The notes under the pieces were generated by a model. The model was not told the DNA's origin, made no database searches, and saw only the letters and a list, made by a program, of their open reading frames with translations. DNA of 64,000 nucleotides, taken from contig OX388349.1 in assembly GCA_947579665.1 (NCBI GenBank), forward strand, positions 71,118,841-71,182,840, in the 5' to 3' direction. The DNA is from Sympetrum striolatum. Taxonomy: Eukaryota > Arthropoda > Insecta > Odonata > Libellulidae. This document shows, piece by piece, positions 1 to 11,560 of this stretch. A program made the position numbers and the translations under genes. The stretch's first letter is position 1. The number at the start of each line of letters is the position of its first letter.

Positions 1-283
1 GAGACGACGCTGAAGGCGATCGACAATAAATTACAGCGGAGGAAACTTTGTTAACAGTGTCGATGACGACGCTTGAGAGAGTCGAACCGACGATGCGTTG
101 CGAAAAATAAGGTCAACTTTAAAGGGAGAGAACACACTGAGATCGGTTTCCGTATCGTCGAGAATGAACTAAATGATCATATCAAACGACTCCTTCTCTG
201 ATTCGACGTTTGGAGAATGAGCGCGGGCTCGCAATATGGAAAAGCAATCGACGCTGTTCAAAGGATGTATTCAGCCGGTAAGT
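1..283 (+). other. CpG-dense left edge with a possible first exon and GTAAGT splice donor
   Basis: I count 23 CpG dinucleotides in the first 240 bases, far denser than the AT-rich DNA that follows. An ATG at 217 opens a frame of 20 codons plus one base (it starts M-S-A-G-S-Q-Y-G-K) that runs to 277, where the sequence CCG|GTAAGT matches a consensus eukaryotic 5' splice site. A second ATG at 236, in another frame, has A at -3 and G at +4. Read through the donor, the first frame stops after 36 codons, so it makes sense only if spliced. Together this fits a 5' UTR plus start exon of a plus-strand gene whose promoter is cut off by the window edge. I do not recognise the peptide, and no downstream exon could be identified. 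Chance is a real alternative. Confidence 0.2.
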
Positions 284-3200
284 GCAGCTCATCCGCAACA
301 TGTTACGACGAATTTTATGCTGCATAAAAGGGGATTGGTAAAGGTCGACTGGTTGACCAATGATTCATAAACGGCATTATTCATCAAAGTTTAGCATAAA
401 ACATCTCCAACTTATTCAGAAGAATATAAATATGTGAATTATTAAAAATGAGGGACAATTTCTAGTAATTATAATCTATGAGAAATATTAGTTAAGCTCC
501 TCTACATAACTGAAGAATTTCATAACATGTTACCCGAGACAAACACTACAAAAGATTAGTAGTTCAGAAATATGCTTCATTTCCACTTATTACAGATACA
601 ATGGGTTTTCCTATAAACCAACCATTTTAAAAATTTTATCATTATACTATAGCAGAAAGAACCAGTCTCTGAATAGAATATGTAATTGTTTATTTCCTTA
701 TTTACATTGTTATCGTATGTTATTAGTTGGTTGTAAGGAGTAATCTGACTATTATAAGCAAAATCAACTGGAGCGAAGTGTATAACGCAGTATCATTGAT
801 AAAACGGATTATTTAAAAACTGAGATACGAGAAAATAAGTTTATTGCTACAAATTATCTTATAGTAATAGAAATTGGTGTTTTGTTTACTAAAATGGGAT
901 GATTTGAAGTACCGAAAGGATCTTGCTATTCCATAAATAGAACTATAGATGAAATCTCTTACTCTGCATATAGACATCCAAAATGTTAACCTGATCAACT
1001 TCAGAATTCTTAAGTTGGTTTTGTTTTAAATCCATGGATAACTCACTACCTACGCAACGAATCAACCACTGAAACTGTGCAAACGAAAAATTCATTCCAA
1101 TACTTACAAATATTCTGGGAGAAGATGCAAGACATTTCTCTTACCTGCAAAGAAAGAAAATAACATAAATATGGATAAATATTGTTAACATATATACATT
1201 AACATAAGTTTAGACTGTTTTGACGCCACAATACTTAAACTATACATATTTTTTGAGATAATCATAAACTCCACCATAGAATAAATTGATGAAAATTGGA
1301 CATTTTTTAACCGATCTACCTGGAGCACTGTTTTAACGATAAACAGTCTTCTATTATCTGACGAAAGCTAGTGAATGAGGCAACTAGACAGGATAAAGTA
1401 TAAGGTAGTATGCATTTTAGTCCACTTAAGTTTAACAAAATGACTAAGTGAATATCACTTACATGACATTCAAAAAGAATGGACCTAAATGAACAAAATA
1501 TTTCCTTATCTGTAATACCTAATTAGCTTTCAAGTCATCAGAGGCATGAAGAAGAATTGGGTAAGAGTAAGTAAAAACACTATTTTCTCTATCCTGTGCC
1601 TAAAGAGAAATGAAAATTTCATTCGTCAAAATCTGATAGCTGGGGAATATAGAGTTGAGAGTAGAGATTTATAGAATAGAAAGAAGAGTTTGACTCAACA
1701 AATATCATTGTTACACCTAAAATAATATTCAATGAATTATATGATCACCTTTTTCAAGTAAAAGGAGAACCTGAGAGAAGATATGAACAGTTTTTCATTC
1801 GTTGATTATTTAATGAAATCTTCAAAAGGGGATTGTAATTCGATTTAAAGTTCTCTGATGGCTATTTACGAAAATGAATAACATTTTATTCCATCAATAT
1901 GAAGTAAATTTTCTTTCTAAAGGAACCTTTATTGCATATTTTGATTCTACACTGAAATTAAATTAAACGCTATCTTTCATGAATACAGAAATGGAAATAT
2001 TTAAAGGAAAGGAAAAAATACATTTCCTGCTTGTAGAGAACGCTTGCTTCATGAGGCGAATTGAATTTGAATTTCGTAAATTTATTCGTGAAATCGAGTT
2101 AGAGAACCTTTTATTAACTATCGATAAAAAACCGAGCATTGGTGTGGACTTTTGATTGAGTTCTTCCGAATAGAATTTTATCAAATTCCAATTTCAGAGT
2201 AGGACATTTCCAAACTTTCATTAAGCTCTGGAGGAATTTTATTTAAAAGCGGGTAGGAAATTTGATTCGATTTTTTGCTCGTTTCTTTTTAAAAACTATA
2301 ACAACGCAACGAAACGCAAATGGATTTTTTAACTTTTATCACACTAATCAGCAATTTTAGTAGACTCTATGCATAGTAGCGGAAACGTTATTTGTAATCC
2401 TTAGTAGATCGAAAGTAATGAAATGTAGAATCTTTCATAAATTAATTAAAATACCGGATATATTATCACAACAGAGCAAAAATTCGAGAATTTTACATTT
2501 AAAAAAATAAACAGTAACATATGAAACCAAATTCTTCATGACCTGAAATTGGAAAATCTTAAGGGAGTGGTTTTGAGGAATTATGAAGTGAATATTCCTT
2601 ATGAATGCCAAATCAGCGTCTTGGCTAACAATAACTATTTAAATTTCGCATCAACTTAAGCCAAAAATTTTGAAACTGCATTAAAAAATAGGATCTATTA
2701 ATATTACTTTGGAGAAGAGCATTAGAAAGTAACACAATTTTAAACATTAATTACTTTAGTAGACTGATTACTTTAGCAGCCGTAGTAGAATAAAATAAAA
2801 GACCTGCAGAAGTTGAAAAATAAAAAGTAAAATATGTTTCACTCTTACATTAAAGGGAAACTTTCCCACACACATTAATCAGAAGAAGTTTTGGACGACG
2901 ATTTCTATGCTGAAAAATTAAGTTGGACAAAACTGTTCATTGAAGCCGTGTCGGTGTTTGTGTGATAAGAATTATCAGAGCAAGATCTCTACGTCTTTTA
3001 ATGAGCTTAAGTAAAGTCTGCTACTTCCAATATTAAGAAACGAATTTTTCCCTCTAGTGCTTCGAAGGTATTTCGCAAAAAAAACTCATTCCGGTTCCTT
3101 AATCACTATCTGTCTTATTTCTTTACCAAGGAAGAGCATTTGACGGAGATGAACGAAAACAGTACGCGAGAAACAAAGAAAGCTAAATTTTATTAGATTA

Positions 3201-4840
3201 AACGTGGCGCCAGAGGGTATAAGACTAGCATTAAAATTAAGAACCAAAATGTAGAAGATGAAATCCTACTGGAAAGTCTGCACGATTCTGAACGCAGAAC
3301 TAGTACTAAGACTTCAAAGAGAAAATTTAGAACGGTACATAGCCTTACTTAAGTAGCCAAAGGAGTCGCTCCTCTTTAGAGGAAAAGATTAGAAATGCTA
3401 TAAAGCATTTATTTTTTAGCTGTAAAGAGAGTTCATGCTCGACTAACCAAAAGGATAAAGAATCACGAACAAGGATGCGCCCGAAGGTATGTAAGTAATT
3501 TTCAAGATATCCTCGCGCTAACTTTATTACTTACTACATCGCGAAATAATAAAGAAATTGTCTAATAATTAAGCCACAGTTGGGAGTGTTTACAAGTTAG
3601 CGAAATACTCATTCCTCAAAAGGATTTTTTTTAATTAGAGGCAAACAAATAGGTTATGCTTTATTATGAGCACTCGAAATGTCAAAGATAACGAGATTTA
3701 ATGTCATTATATTTCAAAATACTTATCCAATATAACTTTTATAAATATTTAAAATAGGACAGATACACTTATCAAGCCAGAGGAATGAATTAAAGGAATT
3801 GTGTTGCCTTATAAAGCAATAGAGTTTTTAGTGAACACAGAATGGTATGGATTTGCTATAAAAAGCATCTAGGATTAGTAAAACCATAGTACACTGCAGG
3901 TTTCAGTTCCTCTTCACGTAAGCGATTTCTGCACTTCGACAGCAATTTGAGTGTGCTCTGAAAACACAATTAGCAACAGAACCTAGTTTATCCTCTTATG
4001 CAGTATTATGTTCTTCATTAAACGTAGAGCTCGAGGGAGAAGTTAATGGATTTCATCAATTAAGATCGGAGAGGATTTGGGAAGCAAACAATCAGCATGT
4101 TCCCGAACATCCAAGGGAGTATCAAAATATCCATGACATTGCATCGGGACTGAAAACTATCGATCAGGAGTTCATCAAAGATATTTAGAGAAATGAACTT
4201 TACTTTGTATTAAATCGAAGAAAAATAACCGGAAAAGTAATATTTTGAGGGAATATTTTAGTGAAAACGGATCGTGTTTAAAAAGAATAGCATCATATCA
4301 GCAAAGAATAAGCTTTGTTATTTAAATGGTAAATTTTGATTTTCATCGTCTGTACTTTATTCTATGGCCTAGATTAGTAAACATTTCTGTGCAATGAATG
4401 TAAGTAATTGATTAACTAAGTAATAAGTAAAAAAATATTCATACATAGTAATTTTTGAAGCACAAGCCCCAAAGAACCTTCTGAAATAAGAACGTTAATA
4501 ACTTCTTTGAGCATCGTTCTCAGGATAGCAACAAGTATCAATGCGTAATGTATTTCCATAAGACGAGCAAGTTTTGTGCATTCAGTAAATGCTCAAGAAT
4601 ATCGCGCACGTATTAAAACGAATTGTGAGGTCGTATTTTGAATCCTTGAGTCGGTTTCGTAAAATAAAGTGAAGACGAAATCTTGCATTGAAAATATTTT
4701 GATTTCCTTATCATCATTATTTCTTATTTTATGAATATTTTACACTAAAAATAGTTTACTACGATTAAAATATCGCATTTTCAAGTAGAATCGCTTGCGA
4801 AAAATCTTTTCTAAATTTGAACATAAATATTTCACTTATA
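284..4840. other. AT-rich non-coding stretch
   Basis: Long, AT-rich and with many stops in all frames; I recognise no gene or RNA. A 17-bp imperfect direct duplication (ATTACTTTAGTAG / ATTACTTTAGCAG) lies at about 2749-2781. One frame without an ATG stays open from about 3918 to 4187 on the plus strand (about 88 codons, balanced composition). At this base composition many such runs are expected by chance, so I do not call it a gene. The rest looks like ordinary intergenic or intronic sequence. Confidence 0.5.
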
Positions 4841-5470
4841 TATGTTATTTAATTTTCAGGTAGCATACCGTAGTTCAAACACTTTGCACTGGGATTTGTA
4901 GTGGTTAATTGTAAGACGGGAGTTTTGAGTCTTAATTTTGAGCGAAACAAGGCCGATCGTATGATGAAACTTGATCCACTTGAACCAGATTGATCTAAGA
5001 TTGAGGGCGAACCGGTTGAGGGGATAAAGGACACGGCAGTTCCTTACGTTTGATCCAAAATGAGCAAAGGGTAAACATGAAAGGAAGGATGGAGAAGGGG
5101 ACTGGAGAAAATAACTAAAGCAGAAGCAGAAGCTGACGGTAAAAACTGATTCCATCTTCCTTTTCTGTAATAACACAGAGATGGTGAATGAAAGAAAGAA
5201 CGTAAGGTAGCAATTTGGAATAGAGATAGCCAAAATTCCCATTGGAGCATATGGAGAAGAGAATTAAGACGGATAGAGAGTAGGGTATGGAGGGAAGAGA
5301 GGAACAGTAGTACATAAACTATCCAGTAACAGCGACCCTCGGAAGTAAGACTCCTTTCCTCCCTCCAAATGAGATTTTCCTCATGTAACATCCCTTCCTT
5401 ATCCACGCCTTCTCGAGGGTCCCCTGCATCCAAGCCCTTATTCTGATATAACTGGAAGGGTAAGGAAGGA
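4841..5470. other. Purine-rich, higher-GC island
   Basis: From about 5040 to 5300 the plus strand is strongly purine-rich (for example 41 purines of 60 in the line starting at 5041). This produces long overlapping minus-strand frames (128-129 codons) rich in S, F and L. They are composition artefacts: three frames overlap the same bases and none resembles a known protein. A good acceptor-like run ending TTTTCAG lies at about 4850-4859, but all three plus frames after it hit stops within a few codons, so no coding exon follows. Confidence 0.35.
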
Positions 5471-7854
5471 GAAGAGATGGATGGGAGAAGAGAAAGTTTG
5501 CCCTTCTATCTTATCTCCCGTTTGGTTTCTGTATCCACGTCAGCTTCCTTCATCATGGCCTCTCTCTTACTTCCTCCCGTCACGCAGACCAGTTTTACAC
5601 CTTTCCAGCTCCTTCCTTCCGCATTATTATTTATTTCTTTGCTTATTTGCCGGTTCCTTCACACATATCCACTCCATAAAATACCAGAATATATATAACC
5701 CGAAATAACGGACGAATATTCACCTTTTCTTGATCAGGAAATACCCAATTAGAAAACCTTGTCACTGGTAAGCTACAAGGCATACAATTCCTTTATCAAG
5801 GTCTCCAACTGTTTCAATAAATTTTTCTTTGCTTCACACCTTGAAATTAATGTTTACATAGATTCAGTTCTTTTGAATATGAATATTTTATGGTTGAGTA
5901 CTGGTTTGAAATTGTCAAAAAAATGATTTTCTACTATTATTTTCGGGATAAAATTGCTAACGCTGAGCTCAACTCTTCACATTCTTATTTTTCGACTTGA
6001 AAGAAAAATCCCGACACAAAGAAATCCAGAAATTGCGTCGTAAACTGAATCTGTAGGAAATAATTTAATCATTAGTAATTAATGAATCATTTCTGAACAA
6101 AATAAAACATAGATAACACAGATGGGAAGGGATGGCTATAGTACAGCGAGTACAATCTGGAAGTTGGAACTTCATTTGCAAAAGATAAAGGGAATTCAAA
6201 ATAAATCTGAAAGAAAACTCCGTCGATAAATTATGATGAAGGAATAGAAAGAAATAATAATTCATCTTAAGAATGTTAATCGGGACACCAATCCTATGGA
6301 TATTTAAAGGCAGATTACTTCCAATCCGCAGAGACCTAAATTTGATAAAGCTCTCAGCTTAGCTTTCAAACCTGGCCACCACTTGAATCTCCTTAAACGC
6401 CAATGACTTGAAAAACCGCACCATAAGCTTCTTAGGCGGGCGGAAATCAGTGCGTTGTGGAAAGGACTTTTCTGTAAGGATGGTTACCCCTTATATCTTC
6501 TATATCCACCGCTAAAAATAAATTAGTTCCACGGAATATATCGAGTCGATTTATGGGTGAGAAAGTGCAATCTTTTATGCGCCATTAATTCCCTATTCCC
6601 TGCTTAATCCATCCATTCCCTTCTCTTTATCTCCAATAACTCTTTGGTTACACCGACCGCCCTTCTTATCCTCTTTCTCTCCGTTCTCAGTCCCACTCCG
6701 CTTTTATCATTCTTTCTCATCCTCTCCCACGCCCCTTTTTCTGCTGAACCTTTCCCCAGTCACTTCCTATTTAAAGGGGAGTTCCCTCGGACTTCGTTGG
6801 AATAGGAAAAGGAGCTGAAAGATTAAGAGCTGAAGAAAGGGAAGAGTTTGGCGAGGAAGTTGCTTTTCTTTTACCTGCCCTTCCAACGAATACAAAAGTA
6901 ACGTTGTTGAAGCCTTAACGAAACTTTATTGATAGATTATTTAAGTAGTATAATATATAAAGGGAAAGGGGCTGATAAAAATTCCAGAAAATTATCCCAT
7001 CGATAACCACTACCAGGAAAAATAGACACAAGTATTCAGTCAACAGACATTTTTTATATTTCTTCTAACTCACTCAGAAAGTAACATTGTGATTATATTG
7101 CGATACTTCCATTACATATTACCCTAAAAGTAGTGCGTGGCTTATATGCATATCACATAAAACCTCACCACAAAAATCTTCTTAGCCACATACTTTACAA
7201 GATACGCTTTAATAGTTTTTCCTATTACATAGGGGAAATAAATCTAATTATTTCAATCACTCCTCATTTAATAGGCTAAATTTTACAAATATAACTTTTA
7301 GATTGAGCAACATTGCATTAAAGATAAAGGAGATGTAGTATATACCATCGTCGGTAATCGAATGATTTACGTTGATAAGGAAAATATTTATCTTTTCAAC
7401 AGTTTTTCGTAATAATCAGCATTCTACTTTCAAGAATACCTATTTTTAGATTCACATCTCAACGGAGAACGGACTGACAACGACTTCAGATTAAATAAGG
7501 CAAATAAAAGTCACAGAATGTCGTTTATTTGAGCGACTTTTCCTTCTTTTTCCAAGTAAGCGGAGCGATTCAATTCCCTTGGTCATTTGAATGATGAATT
7601 TCGGGGCTGTTGGACGTAGATAATGACGAATGGTACAAAGCGACATAGAGACGAGAGGGAATAAAAAAGAATTTTGACCGAGGACGACAGATGCCAAAGA
7701 AAGGAAGACGATTATTCATGAAGCACTCAAGACTAACGTCTATCTGGGGCAAATATTAACTCCAAGAAGTTAAAGGCCACTTGAGGAATAACGCAAATTT
7801 ACATTTATACCATCTTCTAACCACAGTAGGCTTACATGGATTAGAAAATAGATG
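5471..7854. other. Non-coding stretch with pyrimidine-rich patches
   Basis: The plus strand is pyrimidine-rich at about 5490-5660 and 6580-6770, the reverse of most islands in this window. The 73-75 codon plus-strand frames at 5477-5708 are two overlapping readings of such a patch and are not credible genes. The rest is AT-rich with no recognised feature. Confidence 0.4.
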
Positions 7855-7878
7855 CTGATAGATAGAAAGATCTATCAG
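7855..7878. repeat. Perfect short hairpin
   Basis: CTGATAGAT (7855-7863) and ATCTATCAG (7870-7878) form a perfect 9-bp stem with a 6-base loop. AT-rich sequence surrounds it and no element boundary is visible. It may be chance. Confidence 0.5.
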
Positions 7879-7879
7879 T

Positions 7880-10800
7880 TAAATATATTATATTTAAAAG
7901 CAAACAATTGTTAATGTTTACCATTTATATCCTTACTCAACGCTATGGCTAACTAAAAACAACTGATACGCAACTACATTCCTAGGAATTAAACACAAGA
8001 TAGGAACAAGAGGCAAAAAAAAGATAGCACTATACAGGTAAAACAGAAGAATTAAAATCTTCTGCATGTAATGCAAATCGTCAATTAATATCATCTGCCC
8101 AACGTTTTTATCACGAGTGTTGACTACCAACTATCATTTATGGTCAGAATTTCCATAGAAAAAACTTCACTTGAAGATAAAATTGAATACGGAGCATAAA
8201 GGGTACGATGAATTATGCCTCGCGCATTTAACCGTGAAAAGATACCTACAATTCGCCACTTAACATCCGATTTGCCAAAGCTCTCGATGCACAAATCGTA
8301 AAACAACTTATCCGCTGTGCTATGCAAAGAGCTCTCCATCGAAGCAGAAAATTGCCTACAGATAATCAAAGCTTTATCCGCAATTCAGCAATGAAAACAA
8401 TGAATAGGAAAGCAAGGAAGCTCTTGAGCAACAATATTATTATAATACGGTTTCCTGTACGTTATATAAAAATGTTTATAAAGGATAAGGTATCGGTAAT
8501 TCAGAATCCGTAAATATAATCATCGTATTTTAAGTAAGGCAATTATTATGATGCGAATGGGCAATACAAATACATAAAACAACTTGTATTTTTTTACATT
8601 TCATGCTATAGATCGCACGTATTATTCGAATATTAAGCAAAAATAATTCATAAATTTATTCTATAGTGGGTTGTGATAGATACGAAATAATAATAAATTA
8701 ACTAAGGTAATAGAAAGAGCAAACAGCCATTTATGAAAAACATTTTTCTCATGACTTTATCCTCAAGCTTATTATTGTATTTTTGCATTTACTTTGTTAG
8801 AGTGTAACATAACTAAGTAAGATAACAGTGAACATGAAAAACAAAATTAGATCTTCCGGTGTAATTCAAAAGCATAGCATTTCATATTTAAAGACTTTAA
8901 CTGTAGCAACAAAATCATTTTCAATTAAAATGTAAAGGATATGTGCACACTATCATCTTTAAATATTTGATATTAACTTGGGAAAAATTAACCACAAAAT
9001 TAAAGAACAGCAGCATGGTTCGGAAATGAAGATATTACCTAATACAAGTCGTTTCAACAAAAATAGATAACTAGAAGTCAATGTTAAGGTTTCGATGAAA
9101 TTTGTCGTACTTGAAGCAAAATGAACCCGATTAATTTGATTAATTTAGGACGTAAAAAGCAAGTATAAGATTTTGCAACGAAAATTATCAATTTCAAGAA
9201 TTAAATCGAATATTCAGTAGAAAATAACTCCTCTGAAATAGTAATTTATACAATCAGACCCTATAATGTACGGAAATATATGTCGGTTCCTTTTCTAAAA
9301 ATACGAGATAAGCAAGACTTTTCTTTATATATACGTAGACTCATGTATAATGTACAAAATTACTTTGTCAATCTGAGAGAGATAACATAATTTCTGCATT
9401 AAGAAGTCTGCCCAGCATATAGTCCGTCTCCGTAAACACATGCTAGGACGTGGAATCTTATTTACCAACACAGAAGATCGAGTTCCTCCTATTTTCATCG
9501 AAAATCGAAGCTTAATAGGAAACTTCGGAGCGTCTCAGAGGGGAAAAAAGATAAAGGGAAAAATAACTTTCCCTTTTCCCAAGTATTTCAATAGTCGTGA
9601 GCAGAAAGAACAGGAACCGAATCCCAACTTTCGTTTTATTTCGATCATATCGAATTATACGGCGAACAAAATAACAGTCCCTTTTTCTTTCTTTATACCG
9701 TGACATTACGAAGTTTTCTAACTCTGTTATAGAGATATTCGGAAAAAGCTAACCAGACGATAAAGCGACCGCTATTTTCGAGATGGAAGAGCTATTGAAA
9801 CGAAAACAATAGACGTGGATAATAAGACGTGGAAACTATATTTGAAAGCTAATTTGCGCTCAATGAGCTCTTTAACGCAGCGTAAAGATAACCTAATTTT
9901 TTTCACGTATCGATGGCTTTCTTTCCAGAGACCCATGATAAAGGGTAAAACACAATCGAGAGAATTGTACTTTAATGGTTTCTTCCGCCATCCAATACTC
10001 TCAATCAACTCCATAAAATAACTATCCAATTCATATCGTTTTTACTACCCAAGAGAAATGCATAATTTTGTGCAGCAGTAAGGCTTTATGGTCTGAAGAT
10101 ATAAATGTCTATCCTGAGGGAACCCATAATCACAAAACTTTCGTTTACCTTCCTCAGGATCTCTGTATAGGCATCCTTTCGAATTTAGATATAAAAATTA
10201 CTTTTATTTAGGTATCTCGGGAGATAGATAAAACAAAGCGGGTAAACTAAGCAACTGAATTAGTTGCTGAATAAAGTAACAATAAAATAGTAACTATCCT
10301 TAATGTTAAATCATAATGTACCTACTCAATAGAAATACAAAGTGATTTACGACTAAACAGTAATATTACGAAATTTTCAAAATTTTCACCAAAATTCTGA
10401 TTTCGTCAGGTGTATTTCTGATAGAAAAATGCGCATTTCCATATTATTGATGAGCGTTATTGTGTATAATTTGCGTAAATTAAAAAAGATAAAAGTAAAG
10501 CTTGCAAAGTTAACTACCCTAGATCCGTAGCCTAGAATGGATTCATATTTACTAAAACCGAAGAATTTTATATTTAGGATACTATATTCTCCTACTTTGT
10601 TTTTTATTAAGACGAAAACACAACGTAATTAAAGCAGAGCTTCTCAAATAGCATTTTGATTCGTATTGGTTTGTCTGAAGAAAGTTACCCGGTAACACTA
10701 CTAGTTCATTTTTATATAAAATACTTTCATTTACATTTGCTGAAAGTTATTTTAACTGGAAGATAGTATATAATATTATTCATATTATTAATTTTCAACC

Positions 10801-11150
10801 GAAGATAAAATCTTTGCGATCCAAATGTATAAATATTGTAAAGCGTGAAGGTCAAGTTACTGCAAAATAGGTATATGGAAAAAAAAGGACTTGAGAAGAA
10901 TAGAATTAAAGGTGCACACACAGTCTCCGAAGTCTCCACTTCCGATAAGGTTTAGCCTCCAATTATTTTTAAACAGCTCCCATCTGCCATTCAAGTACTC
11001 GTAAGAAGTAAAGTGCATACTTTCAGTAAAGTTCATCGAAATTATGTTCATTTTTCGAAGAGTCAAAAAGCAACTAAATAATAATATTATCCTAATACTG
11101 TACATAATCCACGCTATAAAGGTTGATTGAACCATAAAACAACGAAACAA
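7880..11150. other. AT-rich non-coding stretch
   Basis: No gene, RNA or repeat is recognised. A frame of 180 codons on the minus strand (10857-11399) is the longest in the window. It runs from the purine-rich island into AT-rich DNA with no change in character, has no family signature and overlaps another open frame of 103 codons. I treat it as spurious. Confidence 0.45.
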
Positions 11151-11453
11151 GGACCCGAGATTCTCAGAAGGAAGCACAAAGATTGCGAGAGATTGGGGAA
11201 GGAGATGTGAGGTCTTGGACTTAGAGACGGTGATAGAGAGAAACAGTCCCCTATTACGAGCAAATGAAGACTGGATGGATTCTTGAGGGAAGCAGACGAT
11301 GGGGAGCGAAACAGGGGAGAAGACGAGGGGGAGAGGGGCGCTTTTGGAAGACGAGGGGTAATCCTTACCACGGCCGGTGATCTCCCCGGAGAACCACACA
11401 CTGAGAAAAGTGGAGAAGGATTCAAGTCTGGAACAAAATCCGGAATTACTTAC

Positions 11454-11549
11454 CGGGGGGCTAAATCGAGTTTCCTCCGTGCCCAGGGAAATATCCCTGA
11501 GGGCACGGAATGAAAAGGTAAGGATTCCTCCGCCCTTTTTCCCGGAATC
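11454..11549 (-). other. Possible 96-nt exon on the minus strand (candidate only)
   Basis: On the minus strand a pyrimidine tract ending CTTCCTTCTAG immediately precedes 11549, and CCG|GTAAGT follows 11454. The 96 nt between them divide by three, and two of the three frames have no stop (one begins D-S-G-K-K-G-G-G-I-L). Acceptor, donor, size and openness fit a small internal exon. The peptides are unrecognised, and most of the segment is also explained by two hairpins, which may be the true reason for its structure. Chance pairing of splice-like sites is common in 64 kb. Confidence 0.15.
11477..11508. repeat. GC-rich stem-loop
   Basis: CCGTGCCC (11477-11484) pairs with GGGCACGG (11501-11508). 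Inside, AGGGA pairs with TCCCT across an AATA loop, with a 2-base bulge. That is 13 base pairs in all, GC-rich and unusually stable for this AT-rich window. Confidence 0.6.
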
Positions 11550-11551
11550 CT
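11521..11551. repeat. Second stem-loop next to the GC hairpin
   Basis: AGGATTCC (11521-11528) pairs perfectly with GGAATCCT (11544-11551) around a 15-base pyrimidine-rich loop. It lies 12 bases from the preceding hairpin, so the two form a small cluster. Confidence 0.5.
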
Positions 11552-11560
11552 AGAAGGAAG

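Larger units (their letters stand above)
11150..11560. other. GC- and purine-rich island containing two GC hairpins
   Basis: The plus strand is a long purine run (for example the stretch around 11290-11340), followed from about 11430 by GC-rich sequence with two stem-loops. It is clearly richer in G than its flanks. A candidate minus-strand exon lies inside it at 11454-11549. No ORF matches a known family. Confidence 0.4.

Noticed and set aside
2876..3640. One plus frame with long open runs broken by stops, considered as a decayed gene
   Set aside because: About 12 stops in 250 codons is close to what this base composition gives at random, and no motif was recognised.
10857..11399. Longest open frame in the window (180 codons, minus strand)
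   Set aside because: It crosses from a purine-rich island into AT-rich DNA, overlaps another open frame, has S/F/L-rich composition and no family signature.
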